Source: an uncultured Opitutaceae bacterium (lineage in GTDB: Bacteria; Verrucomicrobiota; Verrucomicrobiia; Opitutales; Opitutaceae). From it: a stretch of 43,857 bases of DNA. The notes beneath the pieces were generated by a model. It did no database searches. It saw only the letters and a list, made by a program, of their open reading frames with translations, and was not told where the DNA came from. Positions 18,215-26,071 of this stretch are shown here, piece by piece. The stretch is from positions 1 through 43,857 of the forward strand of contig CALFNN010000020.1 of assembly GCA_937902925.1 (NCBI GenBank), written 5' to 3'. Position 1 is the first letter of the stretch. Each line of letters begins with the position of its first letter. The translations under genes were made by a program, and so were the position numbers.

Positions 18215-19153
18215 ATGCCGCCCGTGATTGCCGTCCGCCAACTCTCGAAAAACTACGGGGAGATCGCGGCGGTGCGCGATGTCGGTTTCGATGTCGCGCC
18301 GGGCGAAATCTTCGGGCTGCTTGGTCCCAATGGCGCGGGCAAAACGACGACGATCGAATGCCTGACCGGCCTGCGCGAGGCCGACACGGGTGAACTGACG
18401 ATTTGCGGGCTCGATGGCCGGCGGCAGCGGAACGAAGTAAAACAGCGGCTCGGTGTCGCCCTCCAGAGCACGGCGCTGCCCGACACGATTACCCCGCGCG
18501 AGGCGCTGCGGTTGTTCGGCGCGTTCTACCGGCGGCACGCCGGGGCGGACGAGCTGCTCGAACGGTTCGACCTCGTCGACCGGGCCGGGGCGCGTTACCA
18601 CACGCTGTCGGGCGGCGAGCGCCAGCGGCTGGCGCTCGCGCTGGCTTTCGTCAACCGGCCCGAAGCCGTGCTGCTGGACGAGCCGACCGCGGGCCTCGAT
18701 CCCAAGGCGCGGCACGAGTTGCGCGGACAGATTGCCCGGATGAAGACGGGCGGCTGCGCCGTGTTGCTGACGACCCATGACCTCGACGAGGCCGGGGAAC
18801 TCTGCGACCGCGTTGCCATCATCGACCACGGCCGGATCGTCGCGACCGGCGCGCCGCGCGAACTGGTGGCACGACCGGCGGCGTTGCAATCGGTCGTGCT
18901 GCTGACCGCGCCGCCGCTGGCGGCGGAGACGGTGGCGCGGCTGCCCGGCGTGAGCGATCTCGCCTGCGATGGCGGCACGGCCCGGTTTCGCACGAGCGAT
19001 GCGGCGGCCACGCTGGCCGCGCTGGCCGATTGCCTGGCCACGCAAGGCGGGGAGATCGTCGACCTGCACGTGCGCAAGGCGACGCTGACGGAGATATTTC
19101 TGGAGCTCACGGGAGACGGGAATCGGAAAGAGTCCGGGGAGCGCGCGCCATGA
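18215..19153 (+). CDS. ABC transporter ATP-binding protein (ABC-2 exporter type)
   Basis: The 312-residue ATPase powers the membrane partner encoded directly downstream. It has Walker A GPNGAGKT, Q-loop region GVALQSTALPD, signature LSGGERQR, Walker B AVLLDEPTAGLD and H-loop TTHDLDEA, all intact. The C-terminal ~90 residues (IVATGAPRELVARPA onward) are the extra domain found in DrrA/CcmA/NodI-like exporters of drugs, lipids or polysaccharides. The ATG at 18215 is preferred over an earlier in-frame ATG at 18167 because homology begins with PPVIAVRQLSKNYG. Its stop overlaps the permease start as ATGA, which indicates translational coupling. The substrate is unknown. Confidence 0.94.
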   Translation: MPPVIAVRQLSKNYGEIAAVRDVGFDVAPGEIFGLLGPNGAGKTTTIECLTGLREADTGELTICGLDGRRQRNEVKQRLGVALQSTALPDTITPREALRLFGAFYRRHAGADELLERFDLVDRAGARYHTLSGGERQRLALALAFVNRPEAVLLDEPTAGLDPKARHELRGQIARMKTGGCAVLLTTHDLDEAGELCDRVAIIDHGRIVATGAPRELVARPAALQSVVLLTAPPLAAETVARLPGVSDLACDGGTARFRTSDAAATLAALADCLATQGGEIVDLHVRKATLTEIFLELTGDGNRKESGERAP

Positions 19154-20487
19154 AAGGACTGGGCCGGCATCTCGCGACGGCGCTGCGGCTTCATTTCCGG
19201 AACCGGATGGCGCTGATCTACGGTTATCTTTTTCCGCTGATTTTTCTCGCGGCGTTCTGGGTGCTGTTCCGGCACGAACCCGTGCCGCTGCTGCGACATG
19301 CCGGGGAACTACTGACGATCGGCGTGCTCGGTGGCGCGTGTTTCGGACTGCCAACCACAATGGTCGGCGAACGCGAAAGGGGCTTGTGGCGCCGCTATCG
19401 TTTGACGCCCGTGCCGGCGTGGGCCCTGGTCGCGAGCACGGTCGTGGCGCGCTACCTCCTGCTCGTCAGTGCGGGCGCGCTGCAACTGGCCGTCGCCCTG
19501 GCGCTCGGGATGACGGCGCCGGCGCATCCGCTGGCGCTGGCGGCGGCGTTCACGATGGTGGCGTTTGCGTTCATCGGCCTCGGGCTGGTCATCGCGATGA
19601 TGGCCGACAACGTGCCGGCCGTGCAGGCGCTCGGGCAGTGCATTTTTTTGCCGATGCTCATCATCGGCGGCGTGGCGGTGCCGCTCGCAAGCCTGCCGCC
19701 CTGGGCGCAGCGCCTGTCGGCGTTTTTTCCCGGACGCTACGCCGTCGAGGCGCTGCAGGCAGCGGTGAGCGGCGGCGGGCTCGGCACGGTGCGTTTCAGC
19801 CTCGCGGCGCTCGGTGTGATCGGGGCCGCGGGCTGCGTGACCGGCGCGAGGCTCTTCCGCTGGGACGCGGCGCAACGTTTCGCGGGACGCCATCAGCTGG
19901 CGTGGCTGCTCCCCGTGCTGGGCGCGTGGTGCGCGGTCGGCCTGCTGGCGGAAAGCCGCGGACACGTCTCAGTCGCACCCGGCGCGGTGGTCGACGTGCC
20001 GCCGTCACCATGGGAGCAACTGACGCCCGACGACACGGCGGCGTTGGATTTTCATGTCCCGCGCGACGACGGGGTCGTCGCGCCCATCGCGCGGGATGGC
20101 GACGAGCCGGACGATTATCTCGTGGCGCAACTGGACGACGCGCGGCGCAGGTTGCCGGCGTGGCCGCCCGGCCTGGTGCGCGACCCGGTGCAGCGCGTCC
20201 GCAACCTGCTCTGCGTCGCCGCCGTGGCCGATGTCGCCCAGCAGCCCGCGGAAAACTATCTGCCCCGCATCGTGCTGGTGCGGCTGCTCGACAACTACCC
20301 GAAGGCGACGCTCGTGAAGATCCTCACCTGGATCGCACAGCATCCCGGGGAAGGCACGATGATCGACGACATCTCGGACATCGGCGTTCCCGCCCGGGCC
20401 GAAGATCCCGGGATGGTTCGTGACCGCGTTTATCTTTACGCGATCAAGTTTGTTGCGCGGCTGACCGGGAGCCCGGTCCGCCAGTGA
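19150..20487 (+). CDS. ABC-2 type permease with an extra C-terminal domain
   Basis: The first ~270 of 445 residues are a six-helix ABC-2 permease of the DrrB/CcmB/YadH class (MALIYGYLFPLIFLAAFWVL, YLLLVSAGALQLAVALALG, then an FLPMLIIGGVAVPLASLPPW segment and FFPGRYAVEALQ). It overlaps the ATPase gene by four bases. After a seventh hydrophobic stretch (LAWLLPVLGAWCAVGLL) come ~155 residues unusual for such permeases: a proline-rich start, then LDFHVPRDDGVVAPIAR, a helical section RVRNLLCVAAVADVAQQP and KILTWIAQHPGEG. This tail should be periplasmic or cytosolic depending on helix count; I cannot assign it. The frame is continuous, so it is a fusion, not an overlap. Confidence 0.88.
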   Translation: MKGLGRHLATALRLHFRNRMALIYGYLFPLIFLAAFWVLFRHEPVPLLRHAGELLTIGVLGGACFGLPTTMVGERERGLWRRYRLTPVPAWALVASTVVARYLLLVSAGALQLAVALALGMTAPAHPLALAAAFTMVAFAFIGLGLVIAMMADNVPAVQALGQCIFLPMLIIGGVAVPLASLPPWAQRLSAFFPGRYAVEALQAAVSGGGLGTVRFSLAALGVIGAAGCVTGARLFRWDAAQRFAGRHQLAWLLPVLGAWCAVGLLAESRGHVSVAPGAVVDVPPSPWEQLTPDDTAALDFHVPRDDGVVAPIARDGDEPDDYLVAQLDDARRRLPAWPPGLVRDPVQRVRNLLCVAAVADVAQQPAENYLPRIVLVRLLDNYPKATLVKILTWIAQHPGEGTMIDDISDIGVPARAEDPGMVRDRVYLYAIKFVARLTGSPVRQ

Positions 20488-20515
20488 GAGTTCAGCTGCA
20501 GCGGCGGTCGGCCGG

Positions 20516-20959
20516 CTAGCGGCCCGTCGGGCTCACGAGCGTCTCGACCGAGACCGCGCCGATGCCGGCGCGGCGGACCTCGTCGAGCACCATCACCGCC
20601 GGCCCGAAGGTCGCCGAGCCATCGCCGCGGACGAGGACCCGCGGTTCCGCGACACGATGCTTGTAGTCGGCGAGGCGGGCGGGAATCTCCGCGGCGGAAA
20701 GCAACTCGGCCGGGGCGTCCTTGCCCTGCTTCCAGTAGAACGTTCCGGACGCGGAGGCTTGAATATATACAGTGCGATCCGAGCCGCCCGTGTCCTCGCC
20801 GCCCTTGGGCAGTTGCACGTCGAGCGAGGCGAGTTTGTTGAGCGAGAGCGTGAACAGGACAAACGTCGCGAGGAGGAAGAAGATGACGTCGATGAGCGGG
20901 ATGATTTCAACGCGGGCCTTCCGGGGCGCCGGCGAATAAGCGTCGATGGTCGGATTCAT
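20516..20959 (-). CDS. ExbD/TolR family energy-transducing protein
   Basis: This 147-residue protein is the small subunit of a proton-driven ExbB-ExbD or TolQ-TolR motor that energises TonB- or Tol-linked outer-membrane processes. It has a short cytoplasmic start, one membrane helix (EIIPLIDVIFFLLATFVLFTL) with the essential aspartate at residue 24, and a periplasmic domain ending in a segment typical of the family (VMVLDEVRRAGIGAVSVET). Start ATG 20959. No exbB/tolQ, tonB or tolB gene is adjacent, so it may pair with a motor encoded elsewhere or serve the TonB receptors 10 kb away; the latter is inference. Confidence 0.9.
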   Translation of the reverse strand: MNPTIDAYSPAPRKARVEIIPLIDVIFFLLATFVLFTLSLNKLASLDVQLPKGGEDTGGSDRTVYIQASASGTFYWKQGKDAPAELLSAAEIPARLADYKHRVAEPRVLVRGDGSATFGPAVMVLDEVRRAGIGAVSVETLVSPTGR

Positions 20960-21082
20960 GGCGGGGTGGGGTTGTTGAACCCATGATAGCCCCCGGCCCG
21001 AATTTGTCGAGAATCGCCTTCGGGCGTGTGCGGCGTTTCGCAGCGAGGCGGGGGGGGAGGCGGGTTCGGCGACGATCGGCGT

Positions 21083-21535
21083 TCACCCGGCGAGGAGTGC
21101 GTCGAGCGACAGACTGCCGCCGCCGAGCACGAGCAGCGCAACGGCGATGGCGACGGCCAGCAGGTGGAACTCGATGCCTTCGCCCTTCTGGGCGCCCGTC
21201 CAGTTCATGAAGAAACCGTTCGGTCGGTGCTGCGCCGCCGCCACGAGCATCGTGCCCCCGACGCCGAGCGCCGCGAGACGGGTGCCAAGGCCGGCGAGGA
21301 GCATGACCCCACCGACCGACTCGGAGAGGATCGCGAGGAACGCGAAGATCCACGGGGCGCCGACCGTGCCGGTCAGGTAACCCATGGTGCCCTTGAAGCC
21401 ATAGCCGCCGAACTTGCCGACCGTCTTCTGCAGCCCGTGGGGGAGGATCATGATGCCGAGCGCCAGCCGCAGGGCGGTCGGCGCGAACGAGTCGCTGGTG
21501 GCGACGAAGGAGGTGAGGAGGGATATTAGTTGCAT
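21083..21535 (-). CDS. DoxX family membrane protein
   Basis: The protein of 150 residues has four predicted membrane helices: TALRLALGIMILPHGLQKT, IFAFLAILSESVGGVMLLAG, TRLAALGVGGTMLVAAA and LLAVAIAVALLVLGGG. The G(I)MxLPHGxQK pattern and the overall layout match DoxX/SURF4-like proteins, which are often tied to redox or thiol stress, although their biochemical role is poorly defined. ATG 21535 is chosen; a TTG two codons upstream is also in frame. No Shine-Dalgarno sequence precedes it and the start lies inside a palindromic operator, so the message may be leaderless. It is divergent from a MarR gene that likely controls it. Confidence 0.9.
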   Translation of the reverse strand: MQLISLLTSFVATSDSFAPTALRLALGIMILPHGLQKTVGKFGGYGFKGTMGYLTGTVGAPWIFAFLAILSESVGGVMLLAGLGTRLAALGVGGTMLVAAAQHRPNGFFMNWTGAQKGEGIEFHLLAVAIAVALLVLGGGSLSLDALLAG

Positions 21536-21544
21536 ACACAACTA
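21527..21544. promoter_or_regulatory. Candidate MarR operator 1 (overlaps doxX start)
   Basis: TAGTTG-CATACA-CAACTA is a dyad with perfect 6-bp arms. It shares TAGTTGCA at its left and CAACTA at its right with operator 2, 30 bases away centre to centre, which places both on the same DNA face. It covers the doxX start codon, so binding would block that gene. Confidence 0.65.
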
Positions 21545-21556
21545 AAATGGAAGAAG

Positions 21557-21574
21557 TAGTTGCAAATGCAACTA
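21557..21574. promoter_or_regulatory. Candidate MarR operator 2
   Basis: TAGTTGCA-AA-TGCAACTA has perfect 8-bp arms, a typical length for a MarR dimer site. It lies 19 bases before the marR-family start and 21 bases before the doxX start on the other side, so one protein could control both genes. Confidence 0.7.
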
Positions 21575-21593
21575 AAATCTTCACGCTGGAGCC

Positions 21594-22061
21594 ATGAAAG
21601 CAAATCTGCCCGAAACCCAGCTCGAGGCCTGGCGGAAATACTACGTGTCGTTCTGGCGGGTCTTCGCCGCCATCGAGGCCGATCTCGCGGCGGCGAGCCT
21701 GCCGTCGCTGAGCTGGTATGATGCGCTCTACCAGCTCTACCTCGCGCCGGAGCGCCGGCTGCGGATGAGCGCGCTGGCCCAGGGCGCGTTGCTCAGCCGC
21801 AGTGGATTGACGCGACTTGTCGACAAGCTGGAAAAGGAAAAACTGATCGAGCGGCAGGCCTGCCCCGCGGATGGCCGGGTGCAGCACGCGCAACTGACGG
21901 CGAAGGGGGTGGAGCTGCTCCGGAAGATCTGGCCGGTCTACCGGACGGGCATCGCGAAATATTTCGCGCCGCATGTGTCCGACGCCGAGGCGAAGGAAAT
22001 CGCGGCGGTGTTCGGGCGGATCGTGTCTGCGGCCGAAACGGCGGCGGGCGGCGCGGAGTAA
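21594..22061 (+). CDS. MarR family transcriptional regulator
   Basis: A 155-residue winged-helix repressor acting as a dimer. The order is typical: N-terminal dimerisation helix, LSWYDALYQLYLAPERRLRM, recognition region MSALAQGALLSRSGLTRLVDKLEKEKLI, wing ERQACPADGRVQHAQLTAKG and C-terminal dimerisation helices. The usual DRR of the wing reads DGR. Start ATG 21594 has GGAG a few bases upstream. It is transcribed away from the DoxX gene with two palindromes in between, the classical arrangement for autoregulation and control of a divergent target. The inducer is unknown; the lone DoxX target suggests oxidant or phenolic stress, by analogy only. Confidence 0.93.
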   Translation: MKANLPETQLEAWRKYYVSFWRVFAAIEADLAAASLPSLSWYDALYQLYLAPERRLRMSALAQGALLSRSGLTRLVDKLEKEKLIERQACPADGRVQHAQLTAKGVELLRKIWPVYRTGIAKYFAPHVSDAEAKEIAAVFGRIVSAAETAAGGAE

Positions 22062-22130
22062 TTAGGGCTCGGGCGGAGCGAGCGTCCCTGAGGTGCGACG
22101 CGACCAGGTGGCCCGCCGGCCGGAGTGCAA

Positions 22131-23045
22131 TCAGGCCAGCAGTTGCAGGGAAATTCCCCAAAGCCGGTCGGCGTTGGCCGGGTCGAGCGCATAGGGGGCG
22201 ATGCCGCTCATGTCGGTCGTGCGCTCCATCACGGGAAGCGCCTCGCTGCAGTCGACAAAGTAGCGGCCACCGATGCCCGCGAGCAGCGGCGACACGGCGA
22301 GCAGCACGGAGGTGGCGGCGCCGCGCTCGGGAGTTTTGCGGCGTTCGGGCGGGGTTTTCATGCCGCCGAGGTGCCGCTGGAGATTGGTCGGAATCGCGCC
22401 GGGCATCAGGGCGTTGGCGGTGATGCCGTCGGCCGCCCAGCGCGCGCTCGCGCCAACGGCGAAGAGGACGTTCGCCGTCTTGGACTGGCCGTAGGCGAGC
22501 AGCGGATCATAGGGCCGGAACGCGAAGTGCAGGTCGTCGAAGATCACCGGTGAGAGCTGATGGGCGCTCGAGCTGACCGACACGATTCGCGCCGCGCCAT
22601 CGGCGGCGAGGGCGCGATGCAGGCCGGCCGCGAGCGCGAAGTGGCCGAGATGATTCGTGGCGAATTGCATTTCCCAGCCGTTCGGCGTGCGCTCGAGCGC
22701 GGGCAGCGCCATGATGCCGGCGTTGTTGACGAGCACGTGCAGCGGCCCGTCCCACGCGGCGACGAAAGCGGCGATCGAGGCGCGGTCGGTGAGGTCGAGC
22801 CGGGCGACGCGAACGGCGCGGTTGCCGGTGGTCGAAGCGATGTCGGCGGCGGCCCGCGCCCCGGCATCGACGTTGCGCACGGCGAGGGTGACCTCGGCGC
22901 CGGTGCCGGCCAGGGCGCGGGCCGTTTCCACGCCGATGCCGCCGGCGCCGCCGGTGACAATCGCGCGCCGGCCGGAGAGGTCGATGCCCGCGGCCACCTC
23001 CGCGGCGGTGGAATGAAATCCGAACGGAGTGACGATGCGTGCCAT
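22131..23045 (-). CDS. Short-chain dehydrogenase/reductase (SDR)
   Basis: A 304-residue NAD(P)-dependent oxidoreductase. It has the cofactor motif TGGAGGIG, DLTDRASI (adenine-ring side), NNAG at the core, the catalytic serine in SVSSSAH and YGQSK carrying the catalytic Tyr and Lys. The cofactor-side RNVDAGARAA suggests NADP(H). This layout, with the SSSAHQLSPVIFDDLHF stretch, matches the WW-oxidoreductase / retinol dehydrogenase-like SDRs, whose bacterial substrates are mostly unknown. ATG 23045 begins the family homology; the frame is open further upstream but runs over the transglutaminase gene. It lies 49 bases downstream of that gene on the same strand. Confidence 0.93.
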   Translation of the reverse strand: MARIVTPFGFHSTAAEVAAGIDLSGRRAIVTGGAGGIGVETARALAGTGAEVTLAVRNVDAGARAAADIASTTGNRAVRVARLDLTDRASIAAFVAAWDGPLHVLVNNAGIMALPALERTPNGWEMQFATNHLGHFALAAGLHRALAADGAARIVSVSSSAHQLSPVIFDDLHFAFRPYDPLLAYGQSKTANVLFAVGASARWAADGITANALMPGAIPTNLQRHLGGMKTPPERRKTPERGAATSVLLAVSPLLAGIGGRYFVDCSEALPVMERTTDMSGIAPYALDPANADRLWGISLQLLA

Positions 23046-23094
23046 GAGGGGAGGTGGCGCCCAAGCGCGCCCTTCCGAGGAAAATGGATTTTGC

Positions 23095-24054
23095 TCAGCC
23101 GAAAACCTGCGAATCCGTCGTGACGGTCCAGCGGTTGTCGAGGCGCTGCGAGAAATCGAGTGGATCTCCGACGCCCACCGTGCCGCGCGCGACCTGATAG
23201 GCCCAGACTTGGAAATAAGCGAGCGTCGCCCCGCCGTAGATCGTGGAGAACGCGCCGTCCACCGCATCCATCCCGCACGAGACCTTGATGCGGCCGATCC
23301 GCGGCACATGAAAGCGCGCATCCGTCGTGAACCATTTTCCCGCGACAAACACTTCCGCATAGGCGTGAAAGTCCATGTGGTTGTCCGGATCGGGGAAACC
23401 GATGTCCGCGAGATGGCCGGTCACGTAGCGCGCCGGGAGGTTGAACGTGCGATTGAGTGCGACCGCGAGGTGCGCGAAATCGCGGCAGACGCCGTGGCCG
23501 CGCTGCAGCACGTCCCACGCGGAGAGATCGGGGCGGCCGGACATATAGCGATATTCGATGTTATCGTGCAGCCACTGGCTGATCGCCTGCACGCGCGGGA
23601 GGCCGTGCTCGATCTGGCCGAACTTTTCCCAGGCAAAATTGGAGAGCTTGTCCGAGTCGCAGTAGCGGCTGGGCAGCGTGTAGCGCAGCACGGCTGCCGG
23701 CAGGTCGCGCACCGCGAGCGCCGGGCCGGGGACGAGGTCGTGGTTGTCGGGCTGGGAGGACACTGCCACGATCGCGTCGTGGCGGAAGAGGTTCTGGCCG
23801 CGCGCCAGGGCCACGCGGCAGACATTGTTGCCGTGGCTGTCGAGGAACTCCTCGGCGGGCAGGTCGTTGTTCAAGCCCAGCGCCAGCGCCTCGGCGATCA
23901 CGGCGTGATTGCGGTCGGGGCGCAGCTTGAGGTTGAGCAGCAGCGAGGCCGTGCCGGTGACCTCGTAGACGAGGCTGCAGCCCACGCGCACCGTGAGGTC
24001 GAGGGCGGCGGGAATTCTGGGCGACGGCGGCATTTGACCGGGAAAGGGCCTCAT
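23095..24054 (-). CDS. Transglutaminase-like cysteine protease superfamily protein
   Basis: The protein of 319 residues (or 312 if the second ATG at 24033 is used) has a bacterial transglutaminase N-terminal beta domain (LDLTVRVGCSLVYEV) and a core with the full triad: Cys in GHGVCRDFAHLAVALNR, His in MDFHAYAEVF and Asp in TTDARF. The residues are intact, so it should be an active thiol enzyme, either peptidase or amide cleaving; true cross-linking is not implied. No signal peptide is seen, which suggests the cytosol. It is followed by the SDR gene. Similar proteins often sit with circularly permuted ATP-grasp and alpha-E proteins, which are not present here. Confidence 0.92.
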   Translation of the reverse strand: MRPFPGQMPPSPRIPAALDLTVRVGCSLVYEVTGTASLLLNLKLRPDRNHAVIAEALALGLNNDLPAEEFLDSHGNNVCRVALARGQNLFRHDAIVAVSSQPDNHDLVPGPALAVRDLPAAVLRYTLPSRYCDSDKLSNFAWEKFGQIEHGLPRVQAISQWLHDNIEYRYMSGRPDLSAWDVLQRGHGVCRDFAHLAVALNRTFNLPARYVTGHLADIGFPDPDNHMDFHAYAEVFVAGKWFTTDARFHVPRIGRIKVSCGMDAVDGAFSTIYGGATLAYFQVWAYQVARGTVGVGDPLDFSQRLDNRWTVTTDSQVFG

Positions 24055-24183
24055 CCGTCAGCACGGAGCAAGCCAGCGGACGGAATAAGCGCGGGTGGGA
24101 GGGCGGCGCCGGATCGGCGCGGGCTTGAAACGGCCGGCCGGCGGAACCTATCCTCAACCCGTGAGCGTTGAACCTTTCCTCGC

Positions 24184-25443
24184 GTGAGCCTCCTCCCGCG
24201 TTTCATCCGTGTGCGGCAGAATTTCGCCCGCCCCGCGCCGCTCGATCTGCGCGCGACGCTGACGACGGAATTCGAAAAACTCCGGCCGCGGGTCAAGCCC
24301 GGCGCGCGGATTGCGGTCGGGGTCGGCAGCCGGGGCATCACGAATCTCAAACCGATCGTCGCGGAGGTGCTCGCGCTGCTGCGCGCGGCGGGAGCGGAGC
24401 CGGTTATTTTTCCGGCGATGGGCAGCCATGGTGGCGCGACGCCCGAGGGCCAGCGGGAGGTTCTCGCCAGCTACGATATCACCGAGGCGTCGATGCACGC
24501 GCCGATCCGCGCGTCGCTCGAAGTCCGCCAGGTGGGCGTGACCGCGGACGGCAAACCGGTCTGGTGCAGTGTCGAGGCGCTCGGGGCCGATGGCATCGTG
24601 CTCGTCAACCGCGTGAAGCCGCACACGGATTTCGTCGGCGAGCTCGGGAGCGGACTCCTGAAGATGGCGGTCGTCGGGCTCGGCAAACAAGTCGGCGCCG
24701 CGGCGATGCACATGGCGGCGAGCGAAATCGGCCACGAGCGCGCCATCCGCACGATGGCCGGCGTGCTGATCCGCGAGACGCCGCTCCTCGGCGGATTTGC
24801 GCTGCTGGAAAACCAGTTTCACGAAACGGCGAAGATCGTGGGGTTGCGGCGCGAGGAGATGGAGAAGGGCGAGGATGCACTCCTCGTCGAGGCGCGGCGG
24901 CTGATGCCGCTGCTGCCGTTCGACGAGATCGACCTGCTGATCGTCGACCGGATCGGCAAGAACATCAGCGGGACCGGCATGGATCCGAACGTCATCATGC
25001 GCTCGATCGACGGCTACTCGAGTCACCTGCGGCGCGACGGCCGGCCGGCGCCGTTCATCCGGCGGATTTTCGTGCGCGATCTCACGCCGGAGACCCACGG
25101 CAACGCGATCGGGATCGGGCTGGCGGATATCACCACGACCCGGCTGGCGCGAGCGATGGACCCGCGGATTACGTTTGTGAACTCGATGACGGCGCTGACC
25201 CCGCAGAGCGCGAAGCTGCCGGTTTATTTCGACACCGACCGCGAGGCCATCGAGCGCGCGCTGGCGTCGCTGCCGCTGGCGGACCCGGCGGCGGCGCGCA
25301 TCGTGCGGATCGCGGACACCCTGAACCTCGTGGAGATGGAGATTTCGGAGGCATTGTGGCCCGCGGCGAAGGCGCGTCCGGAAATCGCGTTGGTGCGACC
25401 GGCGGCGGGGCTGGAGTTCGACGCCGAAGGGAACCTGCAGTGA
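24184..25443 (+). CDS. LarA-like (DUF2088) protein, lactate racemase-domain family
   Basis: This 419-residue protein resembles the N-terminal domain of the nickel-pincer lactate racemase LarA. It shows the family stretch VNRVKPHTDFVGELGSGLLK and the glycine-rich GSHGGATPEGQ, and conserved IGKNISGTGMDPNVI. I do not find the full two-domain LarA lysine/histidine set with certainty, so the substrate and even nickel-pincer use are open. The genes for cofactor synthesis (larB, larC, larE) are not in the window. The start is GTG 24184, directly after an in-frame TGA. Family members without larBCE are common and some act on other 2-hydroxy acids; a link to the alpha-hydroxy-acid dehydrogenase at 7221 is speculative. 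Confidence 0.85.
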   Translation: MSLLPRFIRVRQNFARPAPLDLRATLTTEFEKLRPRVKPGARIAVGVGSRGITNLKPIVAEVLALLRAAGAEPVIFPAMGSHGGATPEGQREVLASYDITEASMHAPIRASLEVRQVGVTADGKPVWCSVEALGADGIVLVNRVKPHTDFVGELGSGLLKMAVVGLGKQVGAAAMHMAASEIGHERAIRTMAGVLIRETPLLGGFALLENQFHETAKIVGLRREEMEKGEDALLVEARRLMPLLPFDEIDLLIVDRIGKNISGTGMDPNVIMRSIDGYSSHLRRDGRPAPFIRRIFVRDLTPETHGNAIGIGLADITTTRLARAMDPRITFVNSMTALTPQSAKLPVYFDTDREAIERALASLPLADPAAARIVRIADTLNLVEMEISEALWPAAKARPEIALVRPAAGLEFDAEGNLQ

Positions 25444-25580
25444 GCGCCGGGAACCGGGTTGAACCGCGCACAACCACGCATAGAGTCTGAAACGATGTCC
25501 TCATCCCGGACGCTGACTCGTCATTGAATCGGACAGTCGTTCCGACCCGGGGCGCCGATCGCATCCTCAATCCCGTCCCC

Positions 25581-25973
25581 ATGACCAAGACCATCCACCA
25601 GCAAGTGTTACTCCCCGCGGCGCCCAAGGCCGTCTACGCCGCCTTGATGGACGAAAAGAAACACGCCGCGTTCACCGGCGCGAAGGCGAAGATATCAAAA
25701 AAAGTTGGCGGCGCATTCGAGTGCTACGACGACTACATTACCGGCCAGAATGTCGAGTTGCTCCCCGGCAAACGCATCGTGCAGGTCTGGCGCGGGAAGA
25801 GCTGGCCGGCCGGCACGTTCACGCTGGTGACGTTTGCGCTGGCGAAGGCGGCGGGCGGAAAGACGAAGCTCACGTTCACCCACCTCGGCGTTCCCGCGTC
25901 CGACTACAAAGCCAAGATCGAAGGCTGGCGGGTCCACTACTGGGAGCCGTTGAAGCGATACTTGGCACGATAG
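25581..25973 (+). CDS. AHSA1/SRPBCC domain protein
   Basis: A 130-residue single-domain protein of the START/Bet v1-like AHSA1 group: IHQQVLLPAAPKAVYAALMD, then VGGAFECYDDYITGQNVEL, KRIVQVWRGKSWPAG, a TKLTFTHLGVPA strand and the final long helix GWRVHYWEPLKRYL. The fold encloses a hydrophobic cavity that binds small ligands; bacterial members have mixed roles and none is clear here. ATG 25581 opens the domain. It sits 137 bases after the LarA-like gene on the same strand and converges with the RapA gene. Confidence 0.9.
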   Translation: MTKTIHQQVLLPAAPKAVYAALMDEKKHAAFTGAKAKISKKVGGAFECYDDYITGQNVELLPGKRIVQVWRGKSWPAGTFTLVTFALAKAAGGKTKLTFTHLGVPASDYKAKIEGWRVHYWEPLKRYLAR

Positions 25974-26071
25974 GCCAAGACGTGAGTGCCCCGTCTTCTT
26001 GACGGCGGGAGATGCACCAAACCCGTTTCGCACGAATTGCTCTATCGGCGACGCGCGGAGAGGCGGCTGGC

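Noticed and set aside
18062-19360. N-terminal extension of the pectin methylesterase frame over the ABC genes
   Set aside because: The signal peptide and family homology begin at 18061; the extension is antisense to the ABC ATPase gene.
25991-26005. Small CCGTC/GACGG hairpin between the AHSA1 and rapA stops
   Set aside because: Only five base pairs and no U tract; too weak to call a terminator.
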